Assembly (NCBI GenBank): GCA_033439265.1
Contig: JAVTVX010000016.1
Coordinates: 19,638,701 to 19,702,700 of the forward strand
Direction: 5' to 3'
Source of the DNA: Dillenia suffruticosa
Lineage: Eukaryota; Streptophyta; Magnoliopsida; Dilleniales; Dilleniaceae
Length of the DNA stretch: 64,000 bases
In this document: positions 23,801 to 35,160 of the stretch, piece by piece
Layout of the letters: each line of letters starts with the position of its first letter
How positions within the stretch are numbered: the first letter of the stretch is position 1
Notes under the pieces: model-generated
The model's database searches: none
Told to the model about the DNA's origin: nothing
The model's input: only the letters and a program-made list of their open reading frames with translations
Made by a program: the position numbers and the translations under genes

Positions 23801-26800
23801 ACTTACCTATCTCCCATTAGGGGGATGCATTGTTGACTGTGACCTATGTCCTTAACCGCGTTCCAACAAAGTCTGTAGTCAGCACCCCATACGAGCTTTG
23901 GACAGGGAGACAGCCTGACCTTAGCCACTTAAGACCATTGGGTTGCGCTGCGTATGTTCGTGATTTCTCGCACCAGTACGACAAGTTAGGCCCGCAAGGA
24001 AAGAAGTGTATCTTTATTAGATACTCTGAACAATCAAAGGATATGTGTTCCTAGGAGAACATACGAACGGCACTGTCACTGAGATAGAGTCTCCTGATAT
24101 CTCATTTCTCGAAAGTGATTTCCCTAAAAGAGGAGAAATCGATCAAGATTTCACCTTCTACGAGATGGATGAGCCTAGTGGCTCAGCCGAACCCAGTGAC
24201 AGGACTCAAGAGCCGATTATGGATCTTGATCTTAGTGGGAGCAATCCATCTGAAGGTGTGGGACCTCTTTCTCCTCGAAGGAGTAGTCGGGGACAAGTGC
24301 CACGTCGCCGTTTCCCGATTGAGGATGAAATCCTCATTGTGACTCCTGAGGACGATGAAGAGCCAAGGACTGCACAAGAGGCTCTCGAGGGTTTAGCAAA
24401 GGACCAATGGTTACAGGCCATGCACGAGGAAATGGAATCAATGAGGGTCAACGAAGTTTGGGAGCTAGTTGACTTACCTGAGGAAAGAAAGGCCATTGGA
24501 AACAAATGGGTTTTCAAAATTAAAAGAAAGGCCGATGGATCGATTGAGACGTACAAGGCCCGTCTGGTAGCCAAGGGTTACACGCAGACTAAAGGCATTG
24601 ACTATGAGGAGACTTTCTCCCCAGTAGTCAAATTTACCTCGATCCGTTTACTTTTGGCGATTGTCGCTAGTCTGGATCTTGAGTTACACCAGATGGACAT
24701 TAAGACCGCTTTTCTTAACGGGAGCCTGGATGAGGAGATCTACATGGAACAACCCCCTGGATTTGTTCTAATAGGTCAAGAGGACAAGGTCTGTCGACTT
24801 TGGAAGTTGATATACGGTCTAAAGCAATCATCTAGATGGTGGTACCTAAGATTTCACGAGGAGGTGATATCTTACGGTTTTATGAAGGTCGAGGAGGATC
24901 ATTGTATTTATCTGATTCGGTCCGATAACTCTTTTTGATCCTGTCGTTGTATGTGGATGACATAATTTTGGCTGGAAACATTAAGTATTTAATGACCATC
25001 AAAACATGGTTGTCATCCAGTTTCGACATGAAAGGCATGGGTGAAGTTGAGTTCATCCTTGGAGTTAAGATCCAGAGAGATTGCTCGAGAAAGATATTGG
25101 CTCTTTCACAAGAGACCTACATTAAGAAAATTCTCGAGCGTTTTGGGATGAATGATTGTAATCTCATAGATACTCCGATCGCCAAAGGTGAAGGCCTGAG
25201 CCTGGACATGTGTCCGAAAACTCAGGAAGAAGTAAGGGAAATGAGTAAAGTACCTTACTCCAGTGCAGTGGGAAGTTTGATGTATGCAATGTTGTGTACT
25301 AGACCGGACATTTGTTATGCAGTTGGTTTGGTGAGCAGATATCAGGCAAATCCTGGAAGGGGTCACTGGAGAGCAGTGAAAAGAATTTTCCGATATCTAA
25401 AAGGAACTGCAAACTTCTCCTTGAGTTACGGAGGAGGCGATTTGCGCCTTGTGGGCTATTCGGACGCCGACTGGGGAGGTGATTTGGATAAACGCAAATC
25501 GACATCAGGTTTTGCTTTCTTGCTCAATGGCGGAGCCATCTCTTGGAGCAGTAAGAAGCAAACCTGTGTTGCTCTATCTACGATGGAGGCTGAGTTCGTG
25601 GCATGCTCAGTTGCAGTTCAGGAAAGTGTTTGGCTCCGGAGACTACTGAATGACTTAGGGATTGTAGCGGATAGTGGAAGACCTGTAATGATTTATTGTG
25701 ATAATCAGGCCGCTATCGCTTACACTCGAGACCCTAAGTTTCATAGTATGACTAAACACATCGACACCAGATACCATTACGTTAGAGACATCATCGAGAA
25801 TGGTGAAGTGACCGTCAAGTACATTTCGACACACAGCATGGTGGCTGACCCCTTCACCAAACCCATCACTAGAGACTTTTTTTGGGCATAGAGTCATTGG
25901 ATTTGAACATCTACTGACATTTCTCAGTTTGTACTTATTGATGACGTTGATGCTTATTGATTTTATATATATATGATATATGATTATAGTGCATTATTCA
26001 GTCACTTTTGTATTATACTTTTCATTTAATGCACTTATTTTTTAATCATATATATGTTCTGTGATGTGATAATAGATATGTCAGGCAGGCGAGGTCGACT
26101 CTCTCACACGAGTGACCATCTCCGGCCTTGAGTGAGCAGGGATGAGACGGTTTCTAGCTGTAAGAGGTTTTCAGAGTGGCCCTACTAGAACATAAGTCGC
26201 CCTGATACGTGTTCAGGATGAGATCATATGCGATATGACCGACATGGAAGTACCCACATCCATGTTGCCTGTGAGTAGTCAGGTTTGAGATCTCGGATAT
26301 CACATGTAATTTGTAATATTGTCTCTTAGCTACTCTTTCTGAGATCTCTAGGTAAAGTCTTATGTGTAGACTACGTCCCCATACCTGCACAGTGTTAGAT
26401 AAATCTGACATATGCCCTTATGAGAGATGGGGGAGTAACACTGTGGCACGTGTTTCATATCACGTGTGAAAAGACGACTTGGGATAATGGGAGCTATATT
26501 ACTTGAGACAATAACTTAAAATTTATCCTCAAACCCTACTGTGTGAGACTCGAGATCCATTGGGTGGGATCTCTTGTGCTCTTATTACTTTCGGTTGTCT
26601 CTTAAGATCATGATTCAGTGTTTGCTACTTTAGTCTGTTTATCAATGGCTTGAAAGATAAATTGAGGTCTGAGGGACAGGTCTAGGAAAGCAGCTGAATT
26701 GAGATCGATAGATTCGAGTTTGGGAAAAGGAAGACCAATTGACATTGTATTGTTATGTTGTATTCACCGACCGGTCTTTTATGTTCATCCATGTAGGGAT

Positions 26801-29800
26801 TTGAACATAATAGTGGATACATAGTCGAGTGATATCTGGGGATTACTTTCAGTGAGGAAAGTAGCTCGACGAATGTGATTAGTCTTGGATTTGGGGTACA
26901 GCGAGCTTTCTTATGATATTAACGGTGACTACTCGATCATCCTAACAGGTGTGTCGAGGAGTTTTTGTTTGCAGGTGTACTCGCTAGTCGCACGACGTCC
27001 AACTCTGTATGAAAACCCTGTAGGGTGATATAGTGGATCGCATGAGTTGTGATCTTATTAAGAAAATAAAATGCCCTCGTGTGCAAGTGGGAGATATTGA
27101 GTAATGCACACGTGGGGCCATTTAAATTTCAAAATAAAGGGGTAATGGGTAGTTACCCATTACCCTACTCTCCCCTAATTTTACTCTCCAAATAACTCCT
27201 ACGGGAGTTATAATTTAAAAAAAAATTAAATTAGGATTTGTATTATTAAGAAAAAACAGCAAGAGACCACTACTAGAAATCATCACGAGGGGTCTATTCC
27301 GATCAACACAAAATATCACCGGGTTAAGGGTTGGAAAGTTGTGATTCTGCGGTGATAGTTCGTTATACGTGGCTTTCATCCCGACTAAGAGTTATTCCCG
27401 ATCAGAGTTTGCGGTTTCCGTTCTGTATCACCGATTGAGATATACTGTAAACTTATCTTTTACGATTCTGACAAATTGTTTATTGTTGCTTCCGTTGCGT
27501 GATTGAGTCACCATTTTCTAACACATAGGAATCACAGTAAGACATGCAGTATAAGGCAGTGTCATCCCAACTCCAAAAGAATTGCAATTGTATTACCAAA
27601 CCTCTCAGCTATTTACATTAGTCGCATTTCCCTAAATCAACAAAAAAAATAAAGTATAGACCTGAAAATAAACTTTACATGAGTGACGGGACAAAAATAA
27701 TGCATTTCAACATAGCAGATGACCTCCATACATAAGGAGAAAAGTAGTCACTACATACCATGGTTCGCTTCATGATGTGCCCCATAAGATCAAACCTGAA
27801 ACCATCAATCTGGAAAAACACTTATTAAGTCAGTTTTTGAGTGTATTGTCAACTAAAATTACAGCAATGGAATGACACAAATGTCATAGGTATGACCTTG
27901 CAACAGCAATCTATTAATATATCATTAAACATCAATCACACTTTAAGTGAGACAAATGATTGAGCTTCCAGTCTATACATAAGGAAGAAAGAAATTCTTT
28001 TGTCCCATGATTTGAGTATGTATAAATTAGATGAATATTAAAACTTAGGATGTAACCAGAAATGTCACGATTTATGGTTTCAAGAATGACAGTTTAGCAT
28101 CATGAAAAAGAAAAGGAAATGAACATGATTTTTTACTTCGCAGAGTACAGCAATTGCAGATGCTCCATATGATCAATATCAAAATTAATCAAACGAAGAG
28201 TAAGACTTCAAACTAGCAGTGATGTTCTTTAAAATTGTGGCCCATTCACCATTTGAGAAAAACCTGAGGAAGATTATAAAAATCCTTCAACATACAAATA
28301 AATGGTCTCCTGATCTGCCAAAATATCATCCAAATGGAATTAATTGGTTTCAAAGAATTAGGGGTAATGAGGAGTAAGTTATTACAAGACTTGAATAACA
28401 TTAGTCTAAATAGGATGAGCAACCATGTGTGGTAGACTTGGGAGGCAAAGCATACTCTGACCTGATGTGACAAACTAGCAGTGACAGTGAGACCAGAGAT
28501 CTTTCTTCTGACCTTGATCTCTAGTCTGGAGAACACGAGAAAGATGTATTTTTTAGAAGTGTCATATTTGCCCAAGGACTATATAAGAACTTTGAATAAG
28601 TATAGAGGTGTGAAAAAAAATAATGATGCCAATAATGTTTTCTGTAACCGTGCAGGACATCAGTCTTAGGATATCTTTCGTTGGAGGTTAACACCAAGAA
28701 TTTTCGGTCATCAATCAATTTGTCTTTCTTTAGAGGCTTAGGAAATCAATGATGTATCCTTAAAATAATTGCTTAAAAAAAAAAAAACAACAACAACAAC
28801 ACCTTTAAGCAATTTGTAGGAAAATCTAGAAATGGATTAAACAAATATATAGTCATCCCAATGCAATAGCCGGTCCCAAGCCCGGGTAAAAGAGTAGGGT
28901 TGCGATAGGTCGACAGCCAGCGTAAAATCTTTGTCAAATGAAAAATGAGAGGCAAACATCCACATGCTTGTCTCTCAAAAGGCTGACCTCAAATTATTGG
29001 GATTGAGGCTCGGGTTGTTGTTGTTAGTCATCCCAATGCAGAGAAATTTCAATCTTTGTCCAAAAACAACAAAAATACCCAAATAATTACCTTATAATTA
29101 ACTGCCCAGCATAAAAGATCATCAACAATTAACCGCTCAACCATATTATGCTCGCTTGCAGTATTGTTTACACAAGTGCTATTCTCAATGAAACCATCAG
29201 CATTTCTCCGCAGATAATAACCTGGAACAATCTATATAAAAGCCTACCATCACCACAGTAGGACGGATAAACATTTTATGGGCACATTTCATGGGCTTAT
29301 AAAGCATGATCATATTTAATATCAGCTAAAATAATCCCAAATAGTAGCCAAGAAAAAAAAAGGAAGAAAGAAAGAAAGAGAACATTGTAACAAATTATGA
29401 CCTTATCAAGAACAGAGCTTTGATCAGAAGGTCCATTTGCATGCAAATGATTATAGACAACATCCAAAACAACCCGAAGGCCAGCACGATTGAGTGCCTG
29501 AAAATAGGAAAGTTACTAATCAGAAGGATTTAGCTAATAATGTTGAACACATCAAGATAGTCACAACTATACGATCCAAATGAAAAAATATATATATCAA
29601 AGGAGATAACAGAAAGATTCACACCTGCACCATATTTCTGAACTCTAGTATCCGACATGGGCCATTTGGGTTACTTGCATAGCTTCCCTTGGGTACACCC
29701 CAGAGAACAGGATTGTACCTGCCTCAACGATGCATCACAGGAGATAAATTATTTGCTCAGCCAAAAGTAACAGAACAAACTGAGGTTGTCAATAATTATA

Positions 29801-32800
29801 TTCTCTTACCCCCAGTTATAGCCATCTTCATTTTGGATGGCTGTAATTTGAGCTTGTTGCTCATCCGAATCTGGCGGTAATGGTTCCAGCATCTCCATAT
29901 CTGTCAAATATTCTAAAGTCATTCGAAAGTATGGTCACACAAAACACAAGAATCATGATAGAGACTTCTAATATTAGTCACAAAGAATATTTGCTCAAGA
30001 TGGGCTTCAAATAAGTACACTTGCCTACTGATTTCCATTTCTTCTTATCATCGTCAACTTCGGCGAACTGGAAAGTTGGCAGCAAATGCACATGGGTGAG
30101 GCCAGAGTCAGATAATTTTTTCAGATGAAGCATACCCGCCGAATCCTTCTAGCAGAACAAGTACACAGTGAGACAATATCAGAGTATCCTTTATGATATC
30201 TTAAGTCCACAAATACATATTTCAAAGAGTGCGCAAATGTATCTTGTTTCCAATTTAGCTATTTGACTTTCTTGAGCTCAGTGTTCCTCTCCATTCAATC
30301 ATGTTCATGTGTCCATGCTGCAGAGATTTTTTTACAAATCATAACCAAGGTTTTTGGCCGTAAACTATGATCTAAATTAAAGATGACAAATGATACTTGA
30401 AAGGTTCAAAGAAGAGGAAAGAAGGAAATTATAGTAGTGGTAACAAGTTTTAATACATGATTAAGGAGGTAAGCAACTGCATTTTCAAAACCCTTAAATT
30501 CCAAGAACAACATATGAATTTAGTATAGGAGGATAAAGAAGCATTGTGACACTTCACAATGCCATATTGTGCATGAACTAGTGAGGATACTAAGATGCAA
30601 AATTCATGCAAGTTTTTCAGGAAGATAAACCACTCGCCACAAAAGAACACCTCTTTTCAAGAGATTTGACAGCAGTGTTTTTATCACTGAGCTAATACTA
30701 GCATTAAATGAGTTGGAATAACCATCAAGATTAAATTGACTCACAATAATAAATAACTCCATCCAAAATAAAGCATAAATCACATGTCTGCTCGATAATT
30801 GTATGGCAATTTCTAGCAGCCGCAGGAAATAAAGAAATTATAGTTTAAGAAATATGTCCATCAAGGTGCAATAACCAGTAAAATTTTCGGTGTAAGACAA
30901 ATTTCTCTGAAATGAGGATCACAAACACACCTGGCAAGTAAAAGCAAGATAACCACCACGGATGGATGGATCGACAGTGGTGTCACTGGCACTGAAATGG
31001 TAACAGAGATTACTGTGAGGTATTCAATGGAAACCATTTGAGAATTATACTAATGAATCACTTGAAAACAGAGTTTGACATAGATGTTTCAAAATGTGTG
31101 TGGAGATTCATTTCTGGAGCAAGATCCCTACTTGCTGGGGATTCCTCTTGCAGCCCAAGAAGAGAGCAGAGAGAACAGAGGTAGTGTAGCAGGCATGTCT
31201 TGCAGTATGGCTGCTGCCAAGCTTTTATAACTAAGACTACTCATGTATTATGCTAGAACTTTGCAGTCCATACACAATTTATAGAAGTCCTTTGACAGTG
31301 GTAAGTTACCTGAAATCTCTTATGTGCAATTCATAAATACTGATGTCCGAGGCAGAAGGAAGACTAGGCTTCTTATTCATTAAGCAATCCCATCCATCAG
31401 GCTTTAAAGCTTCATCTTCAAGGTTGACAAACAGCGTCCATGCGCCATCTGATGAGAGCCTATTTCAATAATAATACCAGGGAAACCATTTGTAAAAGCA
31501 TATAAATGTTTAGTTTTTGAATAGAAAAAACACTCCCTAAAAAGGACAAGCAGCTCACCCTCTTGCATAAGGATCAGTTGCTATACATTTTTCAATTTGC
31601 AAGGTGCTAGGGTGGTAAACAGAAACTTCATATACATAATAGCAGCCTTCCCAACTTTTTGGTCCACTAGTGCTCCAAACACCATTGGCTTCTTCTAGTC
31701 TGACAACATCCATGAGATCCCCAATGCTTGGATCTTTGAAAATCCGAGCATGTACTTCCTATTTAAGCACATAAAATTACCAAAAAAAAAGGACGTGTAA
31801 TCATGAAAGTACAAGAAAAAAGTGAATCACTAAAACATGAGTATTGAGAGAGGATGGAAGAAGTTTATATACCTGAGCAGTTGGAGCCCAAAGATATAAA
31901 GACACAGCCTCTTCTGAGTACACTGCACCCAGAGGACCATCGTAGGTGAAAAGCTCATCTAGGACACCAGGTAACTGCAAACTGGTTACACTATCACAAA
32001 TACCATTAACTGCATTAAAAATAAAAAAAAAATAAAAAAAAAAGCCGAAATCAGTTCAAACTTCTTTCTTGAAACTAGTCCCTAAGAACTAACATTTACC
32101 AAGTCTAGACCACATGGAATTGAGAACTAAGATGGAGTCATCAGGATAGAATAATAAGCAGTTCTAACTACGTACTATGGATTCTCCACTTTATTGGCTG
32201 TTACTGTCAAGTGCAAATTCAAGAGCCATCTACTCACTTACTAATCATTCTTGATCAAACAACATCAAAAGAAGATTTAGTGCTTAGCTTATACGTAAGG
32301 TATTGTCCAAGGAAAACTGCATGATTTGGTCATGAAAAAGGTCACCCCTGTAGAAATTAATGTTACAGTTCCTTGACGGAGCTTTTTCCTTTCAACCCAG
32401 AAAAGGAAATCTTACAAGTAAAGACAGCAACAGCTAACTGGCATTTCAGTAGACTTCTTGCGTCCACATCTGGAGGAACTCTGAAAGCTCTATAATTTCG
32501 AATATGAGGAAATTTTTCAACCACCTAGCAGACCGTTGGGAGAGGACAAAGTCAGGAATCAACAGCCTTCTGATTCTTGTCAACAAGCTAGAGTTACAAA
32601 AGAGCATTTAACTTGGATTATTTATTTATCAACATAAGAGAACCATGGGAACTAGCCATGTTGTTACATAGAAGTGGCAAAATTAAAGAATTATAAAACA
32701 AATAAAAGCATTACATTTGCTGGAAGGCCTTTTTTGACTTCTACAAGCTCATATTTTGTATCCTCACCTGAATAGAGTAGCCACCAAGTAAAATTCAGAT

Positions 32801-35013
32801 CGATGAAAACTTTTATCTGAGTGAAGGAATTCCTTTCTATAAGAGAATCAATGTAATTAAGATGCAATAACTTAAACAAGTAGCATCCAGGGTCCAAACC
32901 TTGTATTCCATTGTCGGTCAACGATAATGCAGCAATTTTACTTGCATATAGGTAGCAAGAACCATCTCCAACATTCACATTCCAGGCAATTATAGATTTA
33001 CTGACCCAAAATGCTCTGGAGTAGAACAAGCTATCCTGCAACAGAAAGAAAACAAAAGAAAGGACATCCCCTAAAGTTAAATGACCATTTTTCAGCAGAA
33101 TAAAGTTTGAATTGACTGCGTAATTTCAACAATCAAGAAACAAAACTGTACATTGAAGAACTCCAGATTGCCACAGAACCCCAGGAATAAGCAATTGCCT
33201 TGTCAGCAAATTTCAAAAGGTTAAAGCTATTGGCCCTTGGGCAACATGGGCAATCTTCTCTGAAAGGATCAACAAAGGCCCGAAGTGTGTAACTCAGGCA
33301 TTTGTCTTTATTTCTGAAGGCTAAGGAAAATCAATCTAGGAATGTCCCAAGGCATTTCGAATGAGTCCAATTTTGATTGCATTCGGGACACATGTAAGTC
33401 ATGTGTGATAATGGATCAAAACAATGATGAATGCATGAAATTTTGACATATAATAGTTACAGCCTTATTTTCTTTTCATTTGTACAAAGACAACTGTCCT
33501 ACACAATGGGCAGTACTCTCCCATTTCACCCTCTCCATAACAGCTCTCCCCAACAAAAACCCTTGATGCTATGATCCTTAGACCTCTTAGTATCATCTCA
33601 AGAGTTTTTACCAATCAAACTAGCTTGAATCCAAGACTTAGGCCCCATTTGGAAAAACTCCTCAAACAAATTTTGATTGCGTTCAGGATACATCTAAGGC
33701 ATGTGTGATAATGGATCAAAAAGATGATGAACGCATGAAATATCGAGATATAATATTTATAGACTTATTTTCTTTTCTTTTTGTACAAAGATGACAGGGG
33801 TACAGAATGGGCAGTAGTCTCCCATTTCACCCTATCCATAACAGCTCTCCCCAACAAAAAACCTCGATGCAGGCAAGATATGATCCTAAGACCTCTTAGT
33901 ATCATCTCAAGAGTTTTTACCAATCAAACTAGCTTGAATCCAAGACTTAGGCCCTATTTGGAAAAACTGCTCAAATAGATAGAAGTGCTTGAGAAGCTCT
34001 TATTCTCCAAAACTTTGTTTGAGTGCAACATAGGAGCTGCAAAACAAAAGATTAGCAGGCTCTTATAACATGAATGGGGAGGGCTAGCTTTGGCCTGAAG
34101 AGCTTCTGCAAAAGAAATTTCACGGTTTTCAAGATTTCCTTTTTGTCTCACAAAAAGTAACTTGTACAAGCACACTTCACTTCTTTTTACCACTTTAATG
34201 CTTTATTTTACCTAACACTTTCACTTTTATGAACCGCATTTAAAATAACACCTTGCATATCAGATCTTATGTGCATGCCAAAGCATTAGGCTCTTTGGCT
34301 TTGGTTCGCCTTAACCAATAGGGAAACCCTCCTGGTGAAAGTGAAACAAACACAATGAAAGTGACAGAATTTGAAGCAGCAACTTTTGATTGTTCTTATC
34401 ATTATAGTCAAATTCTAGATCCTTAAGAAAGAGAACAACATTTTCCTTGGTTACAATAGTTCTAGGACAGTAACTGGACACAAGGAGTCCACATTCTCAC
34501 TCTCAATTCAATTCTTAATCCAAGTACTATTTCTTCTATTAAGATCACTTCAAACAAATCTTAAAACTATCCTTGTCCAGTTCCCAAATTTCAAATCATG
34601 CTAAAATGGAAAAATTGTGACAAACCCGTAATCTAGAATCTGAAATTAGAGAAACCCAGATAATTACTTGTTAATTTCATTCAAATTAGGACAATTCAAA
34701 TAACTTCATAAAAATGATAAAATTTAAATCACAGACACAAAATTGAGAAACGGGTCAAAGTCAAAACCTGAGATTGTGAAGCAGAGACTTCAGAAGACAT
34801 TAAGGAACAACAAATGGTATTGTTGTTTCTGGGTATGGATTTAGAGTGAATATGAGGAGAGAGAAGCGATCTTTTTGAAATGGGGTTGAGAAAATTGCTG
34901 AGAGATTGCAAAGAGAAGGAAGAGGTTTTTGAGTGAGGAGAGAGAAAATTAGGAGATGGGTTTTGTAGAATTGAAAGTGGAGGAATTGTTTGTCGTGGGG
35001 ATAGAATCTGCAT
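2871..35013 (-). CDS. PU1: Chloroplast pullulanase 1 / limit dextrinase, 28 exons, 966 aa
   Basis: This starch-debranching enzyme (GH13, EC 3.2.1.142 type) hydrolyses alpha-1,6 branch links of limit dextrins in plastids. I rebuilt it by splice signals and recall of the Arabidopsis protein (about 965 aa). The 28 exons total 2,901 coding bases and stay in frame throughout. Residues 1 to about 75 are a Ser/Pro/Asn-rich transit peptide. A CBM48-like beta domain covers about 205-300. The GH13 barrel follows with region I DVVYNH (479-484), region [12 protein letters not shown] with nucleophile D553, region III YGEGW with acid/base E590, and region IV SAHDNE with D722. The pullulanase C-terminal domain covers about 790-963 and ends FVEPRNI. 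The start at 35013 is chosen because the transit peptide begins there (MQILSP); an in-frame ATG at 35106 would add 31 residues. All key residues are present, so the protein looks functional. The gene is unusually long only because of intronic mobile DNA. Confidence 0.96.
4029..4305 (+). repeat. Element A left LTR
   Basis: A 277-bp long terminal repeat that starts TGTTGGG and ends CA. It is preceded by target-site copy GGTTT (4024-4028), and the primer-binding site follows a few bases after its end. Confidence 0.88.
7855..8324 (-). repeat. Element B 3' LTR
   Basis: A 470-bp LTR. Both copies carry several GC-rich inverted repeats, such as CCGTTGGGG pairing with CCCCAACGG and GGCTAG pairing with CTAGCC, so the LTR should fold into stacked hairpins. 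Confidence 0.9.
12394..12868 (-). repeat. Element B 5' LTR
   Basis: A 475-bp LTR. The primer-binding site lies immediately inside it on the minus strand. It is slightly longer than its partner because of a GA/CT-rich stretch near 12560-12600. Confidence 0.9.
13841..14122 (+). repeat. Element A right LTR
   Basis: A 282-bp long terminal repeat that starts TGTTGGG after a purine tract (AAGAGGGGGAGATT). It is followed by the second GGTTT at 14123-14127. It is clearly diverged from the left copy. Its outer edge lies about 130 bp from PU1 exon 23. Confidence 0.88.
17301..17553. mobile_element. GC-run-rich short repeat, possibly a hAT-like remnant, in PU1 intron 17
   Basis: A sharply bounded 250-bp segment. 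It opens with G-rich DNA (CCTGGGGGAGGGGAGGG, then a run of nine G) and closes with a C run followed by GAGCTCTGCCTCTG. That ending resembles the terminal repeats of plant hAT-type elements (CAGAGGC...). The flanks contain TTATGATC and TTATGATG, a possible 8-bp target duplication with one mismatch. The left terminal repeat is degraded, so the class is uncertain. Confidence 0.35.
18409..19017. mobile_element. MITE-like inverted-repeat element in PU1 intron 16
   Basis: The ends are inverted copies: GGCCAAAACCACAAATAACC on the left and, reversed, GGCCAAAACAACAAATAACC on the right. Weaker complementarity extends about 70 bp inward. The interior has a poly-A tract and no coding potential. Length (609 bp) and structure suit a non-autonomous DNA transposon, perhaps Mutator-like. 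I found no clear target duplication. Its right end stops 14 nt inside the intron from the exon 16 donor. Confidence 0.72.
20441..20868 (+). repeat. Element C left LTR
   Basis: A 428-bp LTR that starts TATTGAG instead of the usual TG and ends TGACA. The right LTR has the same start, so the unusual first dinucleotide predates insertion or belongs to the family. Confidence 0.92.
21240..21700 (+). repeat. GC-rich GCGCGTG-motif leader block of element C
   Basis: This block is strikingly richer in G and C than everything around it. It carries many copies of GCGCGTG, GCGCGT or their complement, and CCGGGT/CCGACC runs. It lies between the primer site and gag, so it is part of the element's untranslated leader. 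Long arginine-rich open frames on either strand here follow from base composition and are not called as genes. Confidence 0.7.
27095..27523 (+). repeat. Element C right LTR
   Basis: A 429-bp LTR, about 97% identical to the left copy. It is preceded by the purine tract AAGTGGGAGA and followed by target copy CATAG. It ends about 240 bp from PU1 exon 14, which encodes the catalytic nucleophile. Confidence 0.92.
28866..29024 (+). mobile_element. (TTG)n-tailed retroposon (RTE LINE 3' end or derived SINE) in PU1 intron 13
   Basis: A 159-bp insertion flanked by a perfect 16-bp target duplication TAGTCATCCCAATGCA (28850-28865 and 29025-29040). It starts near GCCGGTCCCAAGCCCGGG and ends GGGATTGAGGCTCGGG plus TTG repeats, a 3' end typical of plant RTE-clade LINEs and SINEs that borrow their tail. 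The perfect duplication argues for a fairly recent insertion. Its 3' end lies 66 bp beyond the exon 13 donor. Confidence 0.85.
30023..30026 (-). other. PU1: Non-canonical GC splice donor after PU1 exon 9
   Basis: The exon ends GTAG and the intron begins GCAAGT on the minus strand. This is the consensus of U2-type GC-AG introns. Using it gives KKKWKSVDMEML, matching the family pattern. The nearby GT (GTAGGC) would leave exon 10 out of frame, so the GC donor is favoured. Confidence 0.85.
33369..33977. repeat. Tandem duplication of about 300 bp in PU1 intron 1
   Basis: Two head-to-tail copies (33369-33668 and 33669-33977). The second is about 9 bp longer because of a small insertion near 33870. 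The copies are roughly 87-90% identical by eye. Long shared blocks such as AAGAGTTTTTACCAATCAAA leave no doubt about the duplication. Function is unknown and no open frame is conserved. Confidence 0.9.
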
Positions 35014-35160
35014 TTTCAATTCAGAAAAAGGAGTTGCCCCAAAAGCTGAGGCTTGCGGACTTAAAATTTGAGCTTGTTGAGTATTTGTACGGACTCTTTT
35101 GGCCACCTGTCCTTTTTCGGATGGGCCTTTGTTTCTTGCTTACCATGATCTTTGGTTGAC
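35014..35160 (-). promoter_or_regulatory. PU1: PU1 leader and proximal promoter region
   Basis: Sequence just upstream of the chosen PU1 start. It holds a TGGGCC site II-type motif (35122-35127) that TCP-family factors often bind in plant promoters, about 110 bp from the ATG. No convincing TATA box was found. The role is inferred from position only. Confidence 0.35.

Larger units (their letters stand above)
20441..27523 (+). mobile_element. Young Ty1/copia LTR element C in PU1 intron 14
   Basis: A copia element in the opposite orientation to PU1. LTRs of 428 and 429 bp are flanked by a perfect target duplication CATAG (20436-20440 and 27524-27528). A primer site (TTGGTATTAGAGCA) follows the left LTR, and a purine tract precedes the right one. 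Parts: a long leader (20869-21940) with a GC-rich block, gag from about 21.95 kb with a CCHC knuckle near 22.76 kb, protease region, integrase about 23.3-23.8 kb, reverse transcriptase about 24.4-25.1 kb, RNase H about 25.4-25.9 kb, then 1.2 kb of non-coding DNA before the right LTR. By eye the LTRs differ at about 14 sites plus one indel (about 97% identity), giving an age of one to two million years at 1.3e-8 per site per year. It is broken, with about half a dozen breaks. Confidence 0.95.
19343..35013 (-). other. PU1: PU1 exon map, exons 1-14
   Basis: Coding exons read on the minus strand: 1 34768-35013; 2 32900-33035; 3 32715-32767; 4 32416-32524; 5 31873-32009; 6 31559-31758; 7 31310-31459; 8 30931-30991; 9 30025-30148; 10 29810-29900; 11 29625-29718; 12 29402-29497; 13 29091-29231; 14 27759-27809. 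Every junction keeps phase. All introns are GT-AG except the one after exon 9, which is GC-AG. Intron 14 runs from 27758 down to 19343 (8.4 kb) and hosts a copia element. Exon 14 is 51 bp and encodes the nucleophile motif FRFD. Confidence 0.93.

Noticed and set aside
28246-28669. Frames of 62-109 codons in PU1 intron 13
   Set aside because: No recognisable domain; intronic and on both strands.
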